This document shows positions 28,563-42,200 of a stretch of DNA of 64,000 nucleotides, one piece after another (positions within the stretch are counted from its first letter, which is position 1; every line of letters starts with the position of its first letter). Below the pieces are notes generated by a model. It had not been told where the DNA came from. It searched no databases and saw only the letters and a list, made by a program, of their open reading frames with translations. The translations under genes were made by a program, and so were the position numbers. This stretch comes from Allacma fusca (Eukaryota > Arthropoda > Collembola > Symphypleona > Sminthuridae): NCBI GenBank assembly GCA_947179485.1, contig OX359250.1:4919661-4983660 (forward strand), given 5' to 3'.

Positions 28563-31500
28563 TCAGGAATGGGAACAAATGTGATGATCACAAAAGCAGC
28601 CACTCCTGCTGTGCAAGTAAGGAATAACGAGCAACACAGACACTACTGCTGCTCCTGAAGCATGAATCGCGAAAACGACCACACGGAAAAATTCTCCCTG
28701 AAACAATTTAAAGAAATGAGCTCAAATTTCCATTAAGGAGTCATTGTCAACTTGTCATTGTCAATGATTTCTAATTTTAGTAAACATATCTTCCAAAATC
28801 CTACCTTAAGATTTCTTTCCGTCAATACCATAAATGGTATTGGCAAAATCGTCCTCCAAGTATTTAGCTTTAGATTCCGATCTTGAATGAACATATGGAC
28901 CTGAAAGGGTAACAGCAAACGGTATCATCCATATGTATTCCTGCTACATGTAAATCCTACTGTGTGGCGGATTTGAAAATAACAAACATACACTTATAAC
29001 TGCATGCCACACTACAGACCAAGTTACATAAATCCCGATAAGAAGGACACCGTAGCAATCCACGATGGACGTCATCATTACATGAGCTCGTGCTATTAAA
29101 ATCACTGAGAAAATACACCATTAGAACATTAAGTTAATCATAATTACGTATTTCATACTCAAGATTACAAAATGAAATTGTACTACTGAGTACATTCTCA
29201 AAAAACTTACATGCTAAGACGTAAGTAAAAGTGCCAACCACAAAATGTAAGGACCTGGTGAAGCGTGCATAAAATTTATTTGAACTGGTCTCAGGTCGCT
29301 TTTGTACTACGATAAGAACCTGGATGGGGCAGAGTGCCACAGTGACATAGCCCGTCGACATATGAGAGTAGGCTGACGGGTAGTAACCTTCTTGCTCTTT
29401 AATTTGCCCAGAATACCACCAGATCATAACCATACTCAAGAGGATAAATGCCCCTGCGACGGAGGTCATCCCAATATGAACCTAATAATTTAAAGTTACG
29501 AATAAGAGATAATTATTCTTTGTAGTCAATAGAAAAAATAACAAGAAACTTACTTACAACTTTCCACAGTTGAAGTTGAAATATATGGACGTCCAGGTAG
29601 CTTTCTTTAAAATACCGAGAAATGAAAACGGCATTAGGGATGAAAACTACCCAGGCCAATACCATAAATACACCATGTAGCTTAATATAGCGAATGTCCT
29701 CAAATTCATAATCCTTCTGTAAAAAAAACTCGAATTAAGAACTTTGTTACAGTGCATCATTACGTGGTGCAAAAACTAACAGCCTCAAATTAAGTAACGA
29801 AAAGCAGTTGTATAAAATCCTTACATCATCAAGATTGTAAAGAAATCCCTTCTTATTAGTCGAGTACGCCAAATCATGATATCCAATATGACCCTCAATG
29901 ACAATTGTTGAGTTATCAAATTCTCCAAATTGTTCTCCTTGAAAAACATCACGCTTTCCTCGGTCTAGGATAAAACGGTAACTCACAAATAAACTGAAAT
30001 AATAAAAAAAAATAGTATCTATATCTTTCAGGGGGAAAGAAACCTACTCATAGGGACAGATTTGAAGTCAATGATTTTGTAACCCGAAGCGCGATGGATG
30101 TGATACGGGGTCTTCATCACATTAAAAGACTTTCCTCCCACTCCGATCGCATTTCTCCGGTAAAAGTTGCACAGGAGCTTTCCGTTAAAAAGTGTAACGT
30201 TGCAGCCGATTAAAGGGTCACCAACTTGATCAGTACAGGATATTTCTGTCTAAAAAATGAACCCTGAAGTTTAATTATATTTTAACTGTCCCTCCTTCCG
30301 AGCAGGCACTTGAATTCTCCAAATAATGACTACAAACCAGACGATTATTATGATGTTCGGAATTCCAAGACATGTATATCCCTGCCTTTCCCGTCCAGTC
30401 AACCACACACTCAATAACGCTATCATCTCCCTAAAATTCCAATTAAAATAAATATTTCTAAATTATGTGGCTTATGATCCATAAGCCGTAATACTACATT
30501 CATAGGAACAGCACTGTAACCCGTTATCCCGAAAGAATCATTGAAATGTAATCCTGAGATTCATTTTAAAGACAAACATTTGTACAAATTTAGTTATTTT
30601 GTCTAAATTCGATGAGGGTAAAACCAGTAATCCGGGTTATTGTATTCCGGGATAACTAAGAATGTGTCAGGTTAAGTAATCCAAGGAAGTAACCCTTCGA
30701 AAGAGAGTTTAGATTAAGTAATCTGTAATCACTAATCCCCCAAAAGATTTTTTGAAAATGTAATCCCAATCCGCCAGATGACCAGAGTCTAAGAAAAATC
30801 CCCTAATCCCCCAGGGTCCCGGCAAAAATTTTATGGGATGATTAACAATAGCTTCTACTGACCACAAGTTACATATTTTTTTCCTCAACAAGGAATCATC
30901 TGGGACCTTGCCCCCTCCACAGGACTGGTCATCCAATGATATTTTTTAACTTATCAACAAAATTCACACTCATATGTTAACTCGAGTTAGAAGATACCGA
31001 TTTTGGGGCAACGGAAGATTCTCGAAAAACTAATAACTTTTTCCACAAATTTAGCGTCTCGATCTCGATCATTAATGACAGTTTAAAATCTGTCCTATTT
31101 GACGGAAATTTAAATGCACTTTTAAAATAATTCTGCAGAACCTTGAACATGTTTTCTTAGGGGGTTTACATTGGGTTTGCATACAGTTCTCCCGCCACTA
31201 ACTATTTTGTACTTACCATTTTGGTATCAGACGAGAGTCCCAGAGCTACATATCCGAACCCTTTCAGGGTTCTAGCCATTAATTCAAAGCGAAAATAGTC
31301 TCGAGTTTGATCATGGTTCAGAGAATAAGTGACAAGCGTGTGACAACTATGAGCCTCAGCACAACCTGGAATATCTTCTAAACAACCCTTGCCTCTCCAG
31401 CAAGCTTGGTACATTTCCTTTTCATCTGGAGGACCATCCTGTCTTTGAGGAGTCGGAAAGTAACCGTCATAAGGAAGACTCAGGAAGTCTGGCAGGGTTT

Positions 31501-34500
31501 CATTTCTCCATCCACCCTCTTCAAAGGTATTTTTGGAAAATAAATCAATGGGCGCTGAATTACTACGAACTTCATGTTTGCTTTCTGACTCTGACTGGGG
31601 ACTGAATCTCCTTAATTTGATGTTGTCCGATTCTAACCACGGGATTGCATTTTATAAGGGAATTTGTTCAATAGCATATGAAAAAGCCTAAACAAAGAAG
31701 AGCTTCTAACGGGAAACAATGATTAGTAGCTACATAGTCTGCAAACTTCTTACCATCATTAGATGGCGCATTAGCGGAAACCTGTTGTAGGAAGTTTCTA
31801 TCGACAGGAATTTCAGCGTTGTTTTGCGTCAGGTGAAAGGACCCGCCCGAGTTGGCGCTGAGCTTGTCCGTGTAGCACTTTATTTCTAAAGTTTCAGCTG
31901 ACCCTGCATCTACATCTTCAGTACCATCAAGATGATCGCTCTTGAATTCAATAACAGGAGAATGCATGATCCAGTAAGTGTCGTCAGCGGGTCCCTCCTG
32001 TATAGCAGCATAGCGGAACTGCACTTGTTTGTTTGTCTCATTTTTTAAATGGGGTGGCCAGCTCCAGAATACCATCGCGTCTTGCAGATGTCCTTCTTCT
32101 GGACGGTACATGGTGTACATTAAGTTTGTGTTCTGGAATAAAATTACGTTCTAGTATGTAGATACTCAAAATTCGAGTCAATTCAAAACTTATTAGCCTG
32201 TTATTTTTTGGTGAGGGTCAGTTCAGTACATATAGTCGAATCCCCCTTGTAATACTTAAATCAAATAATCCCTAATCCGAAACCACCGGCCCCCGGTAGT
32301 CGAAATGAAACATTGTGACCCGGCCTGAAAATATTTTTCACGGCTCGGACCGGCCCACAAACTATTGGACATTGCTTGGAAGTTCTTAACTTTAACATTT
32401 GTGTCCCAACGTTTAGTTTTGACCTCCAAATAAGCTGAAATATTTAGGGACACCCGCACGGGCAGAAGGTCACGGCAAGACTTGAATTTTGATTCGCTCG
32501 CCACGTCCATAGTTAGCACTAGAGCGTTAAGATTTAATTATGGGTAGGGGCGGTATTTGATGCTACTAATAGAACCTAGCTTTGGGGTCAAAGATTTGAT
32601 CATGCTTTCAGGGTGTGGATAGGAGCAGGGTTTTGGGTTATAAACAGGAGCAGGCTTGTAGGATGTATTTTATAATAAGAAGTAATATATGTAGAATGAG
32701 ACCAATCCGTAACACAATAGTGCTTCCAATGGGGGATATTTGGGTTAGGTATACAAGGAATGTTTTGTTCTACTGATGGGTGGGGATATTTAAATTTCCG
32801 ATAAGTGGCTAATTAAGTTAGGGATAGGAAGAATTTTGTGCTACACGGGGAGATGAATTTGTTTTCAATAGGGGCTGTTTAGGATAGGGATAGGGGGGAA
32901 AGTTTTGTGCTACGGGTGGGCGAACATTCAGGTTTCCAATAATGGACAGTTTGCGTTAAAGATTGGTATTGCTGTTCATGTTATTTGTAGGAGGAACTTC
33001 ATGCGTTAAAGATATATGAAATTATCATTTTGTTTTCAAACACTGATAGGTCACCACTAATTGTAATTGACTAAATCCGGCTCCAATTTCAGCGACATAA
33101 ATTAAAATCAAGGTTATGTTTATTTTGGCGTGCTGCTGCTAACGTTTGTTCGTATAACGGGTGGGTTCCACCCGTACTACGTGTTGTTAGTTGTCCTTAC
33201 ATAAAACAATGTTGGCAAACGCTGCTTAAACGTTTTTAGGGGCGACGATGAAAGTTACTATTGCGATTGTCAGCCCGTTAACTGCCAAACCAGGCAACTC
33301 TTTTTGGTAAAAGTAGAATAGATAAAAAGTACGAAGCCAATTGTTTTGATGAAGACCGGGTCATCCGTTTGACCTCAGAAAATTAAATACTTACGTTACT
33401 TATAAACACGCAAATACAAATGTACAAAAACTGGGATGTTAAGCTTGAGCAATCTATATAGTCCGATTTGCCATTTATGTTGAATCGTCGTTTCCATGAA
33501 CTGGTTGATGTCACAGGAACTTGCATTTCCGTAGTTTTAACATGAGTCTAAACGCTTTTATAAATGCGCAGCCCTACTGATAACGATTATATGCGGGGAC
33601 TTCCATTAATCGTTAGATTAACACAATATGTTTTTGGAGATTTTATTGAAACTTGGTGCACATACATAGTGTCCAGGCATAAAGCCGGGAAGTATTTGTA
33701 AATGAGCTCAAAAGGCGAAATCGTCTCGGAGGTACCCGGGTATTTTGTAAACGTAGCAAGTTATTCAATTTTGTTCTTACTTGGTACGCATTATGCATAG
33801 TCTCCAAGCATAAATCTTGGACGAATTCACAGACGAATTTAGTCGGTCAAACCCTTTCAGAGTTACACAGCGCTTGCGCTGCCCATTCGCAGTAACACCC
33901 GGTTAGGGATGCCATAAATTGTCGTGAAGCTACGTTTTTCTTTTCTCTAGTGTTTAACGGTCTACTACTATCTGAGGATGAGGACTGAGACAGGTGAGAT
34001 TCAACAGCCGTCACCGGCACCATCTAATTTTGATGTGTAAAGGGGAGAACTCACTACTCAGCTGGAGGGCGGGATCTCACTTTTATCATGAGGGTGGAAA
34101 GTTGGGAGAACTTTATATTTAGCAGGAGGTCTCGAGCTTGCTCTTTAGCGGGAGGACGAATCAAATCAGTATTGACCTGGAGATCAGGAACAGAATTTTT
34201 GGCGAGTTCACATGAACTCACAATTAAGCGTGAGGTCGAAAAGTACTACATGTAAGTGCTAAAATATTGTGCAACAATCCCATATATTGCATCACTCCGA
34301 AAATGCCGTACAAAATTAACACAATGCCCATGAGTGCATGCGTTTCAAGAAGGTCAAAATTCAAATTTTCAAGTGACCAACATTGTATTTGTAGGCTTAC
34401 ATTTAGATTTGTACAAAAAAGTTGCTAAATCTGGTTAGGCCGTAGATGAGTTGCGTCCCTAAAAATTCAGTGAGATGTCTTCAACCAGCCTCGAATGGGA

Positions 34501-35271
34501 CATTGCAGCTTCATAACTTGAGCTGCAATGAAAATATTCCACTTGTGACCGGGTTAATGACATTTGACTGAATTTTATCCCTCGAAGGAAAACTCTGAGT
34601 TTCATCGCCTTTACCACCCCTACTCTTCTAACTGAGATCAGGAGTGTCATTTTCATTAAAATCGGGTAAGTAGATCGGAATCGTCTCGCTTGTGTGGGAC
34701 GACACTTTTAATAAGACTTGGGCTTAATTTATGAAAGTTTTTTTTTCTTCAAACCAATAAGTACTACTGTGAAGGAAGAAGGTTTGAAATACCATCTTCA
34801 ATATTATTTGTTACTCCGCAGAGGGTTGTGATTTTGAGATTGAGACGATACCTTGTATTTTTTATTTTTCGGGTCTTGTGAATATTTCCCCATTGTACAG
34901 TAATTCATGATCCGATTTAATCCAGTTGGTTTATGAGTTTTCTGAGTTTTGGCGTTAGAACATGGGTAGTGATGAAACTGTCCCTGTGGGATTCCATTTT
35001 GATTAATCGCTTGCATCACCATGTAATGATATATGAAATTATTGAGGGGACGGAGAACTAGCTGAAGAGTATCTTCATTGGATTTCCCACGAAGATAAAA
35101 TATTTCCAACTCGAATGGTGCGGGTCCAGTTTGGGGTTTCCCTTCCACTTCCAGGCCCGGAGGCTGCATACAGAACTGTCCATATTTTACCAAACTCGGA
35201 GTTTCCGTGATTGCTAGCTTGGTAATCGTTACAAATATCAGAATTGTGGACCATTTTGATCTCCTTTTCAT
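28563..35271 (-). CDS. FRRS1: reeler-DOMON-cytochrome b561 protein, ferric-chelate reductase 1 family
   Basis: Predicted transmembrane haem protein moving electrons across a membrane to ferric iron. Function is assigned by family only. Minus-strand exons: 35271-34852, 32132-31754, 31632-31217, 30430-30338, 30249-30044, 29993-29825, 29716-29558, 29481-29211, 29104-28992, 28900-28805, 28697-28563. All join in frame with GT-AG borders to 818 aa. The order is a signal peptide (about aa 1-22), a reeler domain in exons 1-2 (CMQPPG...GPAPFELEI), a Ser/Glu-rich linker, a DOMON domain (FGYVALGLSSDTKMGDDSVI), then a cytochrome b561 domain of about five helices with candidate haem histidines in KLHGVFMV, VVHIGM, SHMSTGY and SLHFVVG, and a last hydrophobic helix near the C-terminus. 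FRRS1/SDR2 shares this architecture. Intron 1 is 2.7 kb and full of repeats. Confidence 0.9.
32133..34851. repeat. repeat-rich first intron of the FRRS1-like gene
   Basis: At about 32690-32960 a degenerate tandem array has a period near 70 bases, each unit containing TTTTGTGCTAC and GGGATAGG. At about 33640-33840 a segment around GTGTCCAGGCATAAA is repeated once in diverged form (AGTCTCCAAGCATAAA). About 33990-34240 is a copy of the dispersed repeat seen inverted at 14040-14265. About 32270-32510 is rich in CCGGCC motifs with TAATCC repeats beside it, like the spacer at 6.8-7.7 kb. No coding sequence is evident. Confidence 0.65.
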
Positions 35272-38200
35272 TATCTTTGACTTTGGAACTTTTCTTTTAA
35301 AAAACTGAAGAACTCATTAGTTCCTGCCTCCTGAGTGTTTTAAAGCAGTGAACTCTAGTCAAATCAAATATCATGGAATAAAATATTGTGGGAACGCGCA
35401 CTGGTGGGTTGATATATTAGGTCAAAGGTTATTTCAGAGGAGGCATTAGGCAGGACATTAACATTAATTATTATTATTTTTGGTAATTGCCACTTATAAT
35501 CTGCCATTATTTCATACTCATACATTTGTAAGTATATGTGGGAACGGTACTTTTACTTTAACTGTAGGATCCGATCGGTATCATATTTTAGGCGTGGGTA
35601 TAGGTCGTAAGTCAATGGCTATTAGAATTTCCTTCTTATCCTTGCGTTTATAGCATTTATATCGTACCATATTCCTGGCTTGACTGTGGAGTTGTCCGAC
35701 CTGCCGAATCAAAACATCAGCTTACCAGAAACTAGTACTTGCCAAGTAACCAAACTACTACTCTCTGTGATTTTTTTTTGACTGTCCTAATATTTCACTG
35801 CTTTGACAAACGCGCTGGTGAGTATTGCTACCGAAATCTCGGAAATTAACAACAGTCCAGTCTGTGATAATACAATTCTACGGAAACAAAACATACGAAC
35901 ACTATAATGCCGGTTGATCTTCCCAGTTTGTTGCCATTACAAATTTTTCTTCACTATTATTTGGGGATATTGATGCTAAAATTTTCCCCCAGAAAACTCC
36001 CAAAAGTTGTAGCTGTACTAAGATTTTTGCTTCGGTGTATATAGTTTTATGACTTTACCACCAAAGAAATGATAAGTTATGATAATGACTTCACCATGAA
36101 AGTTATAATAAGTTAATGGTTTAAACTGAAATAATTTCTTTTGCGGCGCTAAAGGAAAATTGATATTTGCTAATGTGATTTTCCCACTTTCATGACGTAA
36201 TATTTAAGTTCCTTTTTTATATAGAAATTACTTCCTGGCGAATTTCATGGATTTTTATTACGTTCTCCATGAAAATGCCAGAGTGCATAATAATTATACA
36301 CCATAATGGATTGAAACAAATTACGTACCAATAATCGAAGCCGCAAGCACTAAATCATATATGGAAGATATTGACAGAATTATGAGCTCGCAAAGCAATC
36401 CGTTATATAAGTTTCTGTTAAGGGGTACCACACTCCCTGGATATCTCACGGGTAATCTACCTATGTACATAATTAGATTAGTAGCACAGATGCAACTGCC
36501 AAACCCCAATGATTCTAAATTTAACCTGAAACAAAATGTCGTCGAATTTACTCCAAATAAGGCATGTGTACTACGTAAATACCTACCCTCAAATCTCGTG
36601 GCAACACTTAATTATATAAAACAATAAAACATTAGCATTAAGGGTTAAGTACAATATCAGAAGTGAAAATGAAAACCCAACAAGGACCTTTTCCAAACTT
36701 AATGTGTAATACTTGTCCGATTAGAATCAACAGCCTATATCATTTATGCCTAGAAATCAGTGCCATTTTAGGGAGCCTCGAAAACCAAATGAGGTAAGAC
36801 AAGGAAGTGTAGTGTGACAAAAAGTATGCATTTACTTAATAACATAGTAATTAAAATTACTTGTAAAACTATATCTGTACTCTTGTGTATGAGCACACTC
36901 AAAAACGTAATAAACATACATAATTATAAATAAAAGAAAGGATTTAAGGTAATGTGGAAAGTAAAGTAATTGTATCGAATGTTATGATTATGAAGATTCA
37001 ATTTCCCATCCACTTGGGCGGATGCCTTGACTGCTAGTTGTATGTTACACCCTTTTATGACTACCACTTTCATTTTAGCATGTAGCCCAAGTTTTTACGC
37101 AATATGTGGAAGCTCCCTTAGCAACCTCCATTTCATGTTTGCACTAATTATTATGAAATATTTGGAAATTCGGGAACACCATACTAAGCTTTCACAATAC
37201 ATATATATCTGTATATAAGTACATAGGACACTTTGCGGAATCTAAATTGATCGCAATAAGGAAACATAATTTCATGATTGAATCATTGCTTTTTTTTCAT
37301 CCTTTCAAATAATTCAAGAACTTGGGATACGTATATATAAGTATATGTATATGTGTGTTTAGTATTTAGCACGGAATAATATACACCTCATACTTTCTAT
37401 CATAATTTTTCGGACAAAGTAATTGTCCTCGCCAAATTCCTAGGAGTGACACTATATATCTTCAGTGAACTCCGGACAAAATGCATCTTCATAAAGCTCA
37501 CGAGTTTACCAGGTGAGTCTAGCTCATATGTATATGATGAGGACTTTTGTGGGACACCCAAACGGTCGGAGTCTAAAGATAACTACAGTTGGGGTATGCT
37601 CCGGCCTGATCTAGCCCCAATAGATAGACAGACTAATAATGTTCTAATGGGACGGGGGATCACGGGATGAGAATTAAGAACATCAAATTAAAATAAATAC
37701 TCGTGTCGTGTTTGGTGAGAGCAGACGAGCGCCATCTAAAAATCCCCTTGGATGATCTCATCTATGACAGGGATCGAATGTCACTTGGGGATTGTCCGTG
37801 AAGAGATACAATTATCTAATAATTGTTCTAGTGCAATCAAAATGATATGAGAGCCGAGTCACTAGAAAAATATCTCCGGGATGGACCAAATCCTTGTAAT
37901 TTCTAGTTCATTTGACTCATAATGCCGACTGCATGTAGATCACATTCCTTCCTTTGAATGATAAGGGTATGGAGAGTATTGTGACTCTTCACGGACCCTC
38001 TGCCTTCCCTTTAAACTGCATGACGGAGTACGTACGGGCTATGGATGCTGTATAGACATCAGTGGGATTAGGATAGGACACAGGACACTACTCTACTTAC
38101 TTACTACGTTTACGTTTACTGCTACTGCTACTACAGGAAAGTATGCCATACGCTTTATTACATGCCAATGCTATGAGTCTATGAAGGCGGTTACTCGTAC

Positions 38201-39276
38201 TGTTCGCAGGTTGCGGCTCTAGCTCTAGAAAGTCAGAGAGATAGGATTTTTTGGCAATGAACCGAATAGTCAAATTGCACGAGGAAACTACGAATAAGAG
38301 AAGTGAAGTGAGTGTATGTATATTTTAATGTTAGGAGCTTTCACATTCTCACGTTTTGTGATCAAAGCTAAGTAAGAACAACAGAACGTCAGACGCAATT
38401 TACGACACTCCAAGGTGGGGATTTTCCATACAAAGTGTGGACGGTTGTGTGTATTTGTGGAGGCGCAACTTTTAACGTCGATCGAAGTCGAGCTGTTTCC
38501 CGTTTTTTTTTGTTGTTATATTTGTAATAATTAATTTATATATTATAATCAGTATTTCAAACAATATTTTAGACTGATTTTGATTTCTGGAGAGTGTACG
38601 TACGTAAATATCGGAGGAGTCAACTAGGAAAGTGCTTGTAATATTATTTCAACTCTATTTAATTGAATTTTAAAGGATTTATAGGTGTGAGCAATTTACT
38701 AGATCAGGTGAGTTTGCCTTTCACCCGGAATGGTGTAAGTGTTCTACTTAATTTTAAAGGAATATGGTGTAGAGTTACTACATCTGTTAAGTGTACTCTT
38801 TGAGTTGTAACAATATTGTCTATTTATAAGGATTGTTGTGTGTGTGTGTGTGTGTATGTGTAAGTTATATTTTGGAATATATTGAGGGATGAGATAATTT
38901 CGATGTACAGTCCTTCCTAGTTACTTTGAGGCCCGATAAGATCCAACTACATGGAAAGTCGGATATGAGGGATACAATATAGGAATCACATGATTTTGTG
39001 TTCTACCCGGATAAAGATATATTAATAGAACAGTTCACATGCAGTTTATAGAGGATTGCTTTAAGGAAATAAGGTCACGTCCTTTCCCTTTCTCTAGATT
39101 TGGTTCAGATTTTTAGGATGGGTTTTTTTTTTGTTTCAGATATTTCCTGCTTGAGAAGCGTCCATACCTCCAATATTAGACTGACTTCAATTTATTGTTG
39201 TAACCTTACATTGTAAATTACACTTCACGGGACATACATACTTACTGCATTGGGGTTTGAAAAAACAGGAGTGAGG
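35272..39276. other. spacer between divergent FRRS1-like and OGDH genes
   Basis: No protein-coding gene is supported. Frames at 36361-36627 and 37446-37670 have no recognisable similarity or clear exon borders. A splice-donor-like GATCAG/GTGAGT at 38706 could end a 5' untranslated exon of OGDH. A short GT microsatellite lies at about 38835-38855. The two 5' ends point away from each other, so both promoters must be in this interval. Confidence 0.5.
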
Positions 39277-42200
39277 ATGCATCGTTTAATATCCCGGCTG
39301 GCTATTAATAAGCCAACTATCAATAGTTTAATGAAGATCAAGACCAGATCGCAATCCAGTTCACCGGTGAAAACTCCTAATAAAAATTTCTCATCAGCGG
39401 CTGCAGCGGAGCCGTTCCTCAATGGAGGGACGAGCAACTATGTAGAGGAAATGTACAATGCATGGTTGGAAGATCCAAAGTCGGTTCATGCGGTGAGTAC
39501 TTTTACCTGAGTCTCGGAAGCACTAAGTGCATTTAAGGGTCGGATTTTCATTTATTATTTACAACTTTTGTGATGTTACTGTGGTATATAGCTCGGGACT
39601 CAGATTGCTACTAACTGTAAGATTGCTACTAACTGTATTTCCATTAATATCAACATGTGCGTACCAAGTATTACGTAATATCAAGTATTGGTATTTATTT
39701 ATGTTATTGGTATTCACGTGATGCTGACTTACTCGTAATTTTGGAATGTGGCTGTGTATTATTTTAATTTCGTGAATGGATGCAGCAGCAGATTTCATTC
39801 AGAGCGTTGTATTTGCGACTGTTACGAACAAATGTTTACTCATGTAAACGCTACAAATGTGTTCACATTTGTATGTTGTTTACAAATGTTACAGTCTAGT
39901 TTCAAGTCGCATCGTAATGCTTTGGCATTTACGTTTTATGCTTACAATTATTGTTGTTGTATTTATTCCTCTGCTGTGGCGAGCTGTAACGTATACGTCC
40001 ACAATAGTGGAAATTCGTATTCCTACTTTTTGAATTATGGCTTCGTACGAGCTGTTTACAATTGTTAACTATATGGGTAGACGTAATATGCTCTGGTCGT
40101 GAGTTGAGTTTGTAACATGTTTACAATTGTTGTGGCTTGTGCTAGGCTTCATAAGTTTTGCTGTAAACATGGAATCTATCGAATAATTCAATGTTGGTTT
40201 ATTTTGACGGCAGTCTTGGGATGCTTTCTTCCGGAACGCTGCTGCTGGAGCTGCTCCTGGTACAGCTTACCAACCTCCACCATCGTTGGCCCCGCCGGCC
40301 TCAAATACATTGCCGCTCTCAAGTTTAGTACCCTCTGGAGCAGCTGGGTTCCCTGTGGCTGGGGGAAATTTAACTGAAAAAATAATTGATGACCATCTTG
40401 CAGTTCAAGCTATTATCCGCTCTTACCAAGTAAATATTCTTGCTCTTGAGAAATTATCGTAATATTATTATTGTTGGTTCTACCTTGCATCACTTACTAA
40501 TACTTTATAATATGCCGTTTTCCCCATGAAGTGGCAAATCTCTTAATTGATTTAGATTCTTCTCTTAGCATTGAATTTAATGTTTGCGGGGATTTTCTTT
40601 AAACTTGATTAATATTTTAATCATGCTTGACTTTGAGTGTGTATCTTGATGGATTTTAGTTACAAAGTATTAATTTTCTCTGGCATGAATTATTTTGGCA
40701 TACTCGCATGCACATTAATTAAGGTGCAGCTTTCAATGTCGAGTGCTGTATTGTTGGTGCTTGATTTAAAAGAAAATTTGATCGTTGTGCCTTAAGAACT
40801 CCGGAGACACAACAGGAATACGTTCAAAGTGTTCAACTGGATATATTTACTGGAATTTGCTTTTACCAAAAACCTGGAGATTCCGCCTACAAGGAACATC
40901 TCGGGATGGACAGAGTGATAATGCGGATCGGAATGAAACATTGTGTGAGCATAGGACCTTGGCCCCATACTGAAATTCTCACAAAACTCGGAGCAAGTTA
41001 GCGCTAGTTCTTGTGCCTTGTGGCAAATTTTAACCAATCTCAAGTTTATAACTCAGAATTCGAAAATTGCAAAACAAGTACATATTTAACAGGGTTAGAG
41101 TCTCGCCCCTGACCTCACGTGTACTGGCTTAATGTTTTGTGGGGGTTTGAGTATTGGGTCAAGGTCCTATGTTCACACAAAGTTTCATGTCGATACGCGC
41201 TATCAGTCCCGAGAGATTTTCTTGTTAGCTATGCCTTTAAAGCTTAGTTGTACCACGTATGCGTACCGTTGTGATTTCGGAGTTCTTAACAACCATCTAC
41301 CAGCCTGTTAATCGAGTTACCTAGCGCATTACAGTTTTGCAACACTAAATCGAACTGTAAATCTGAATACATTTTGTATTTACAGTTCAAATGTCAAAGT
41401 AGAATTTACTTTAGATTTGTCCTTGTTGCGAAAAGTCTCAACTACGTCAGTACACACACCTATCAGAATATTTATTGACCGTTGCAAACTGCCTGATAAT
41501 AGCTATGATGACGCCACTTTAATCGCTAGCCTGAAATGACAGTAGGAGATTAGATTTTTTTACCATAGCTTATAGACTAATACAAACCCTTGAAATAGTG
41601 TGAGGATTTATCTTTCACAATATATACATATATTTAATACCCTTAAAAAATTAAATACACGCTTATATTTTATGTTCCAAACATTTGACAATCGTTATTA
41701 ATTTAAAAAACGTAAAAAGAGTCGCGGTCACCACATCTCGAAATTGGATCCCTTGGATATTTCTGATGCGTCTTCATCTGGAGGAAAGGAACTCGTGTAT
41801 AGAAACTACATGCTGGGTAATTTTAAATCCTCAATTTTCCCATTCTCCGATACTTCTTCAAATTTATATGAGGTCTCAATTGCTAGAGATGGAGTACTCT
41901 GTATTGTCTACTGTTTGACAATGACTGATGAACGGCTTTGCTTGGTCTTGTTGCTTCCGCTTCTTTCCCTTGTTGAGTTAATTAAAGTTTTGGCTTACGT
42001 TTTGTTTTTTGTTGTTAATTTTTGGTTGTTGAACATGTGAACTTTTGATGGTGTAGCTTGTCGTTTTCTTAACTGGATTAACAAGGGGTTATAATTATTA
42101 TAGTCAATTGTAATGTGTGGGGCTCTATAGGAGTAACACTAATAATTACTAATTAAACAACTAAAACAATAATGCTGGAACAGGTGTACAACTCATAATT

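Noticed and set aside
36361-37670. Frames at 36361-36627 and 37446-37670 as a gene between FRRS1-like and OGDH
   Set aside because: Short, no recognisable domains, no matching splice borders or poly(A) signal.
40785-40973. 62-codon frame as a further alternative OGDH exon
   Set aside because: It lies in the left arm of the foldback repeat and has no similarity to the RGH..LDPL segment.
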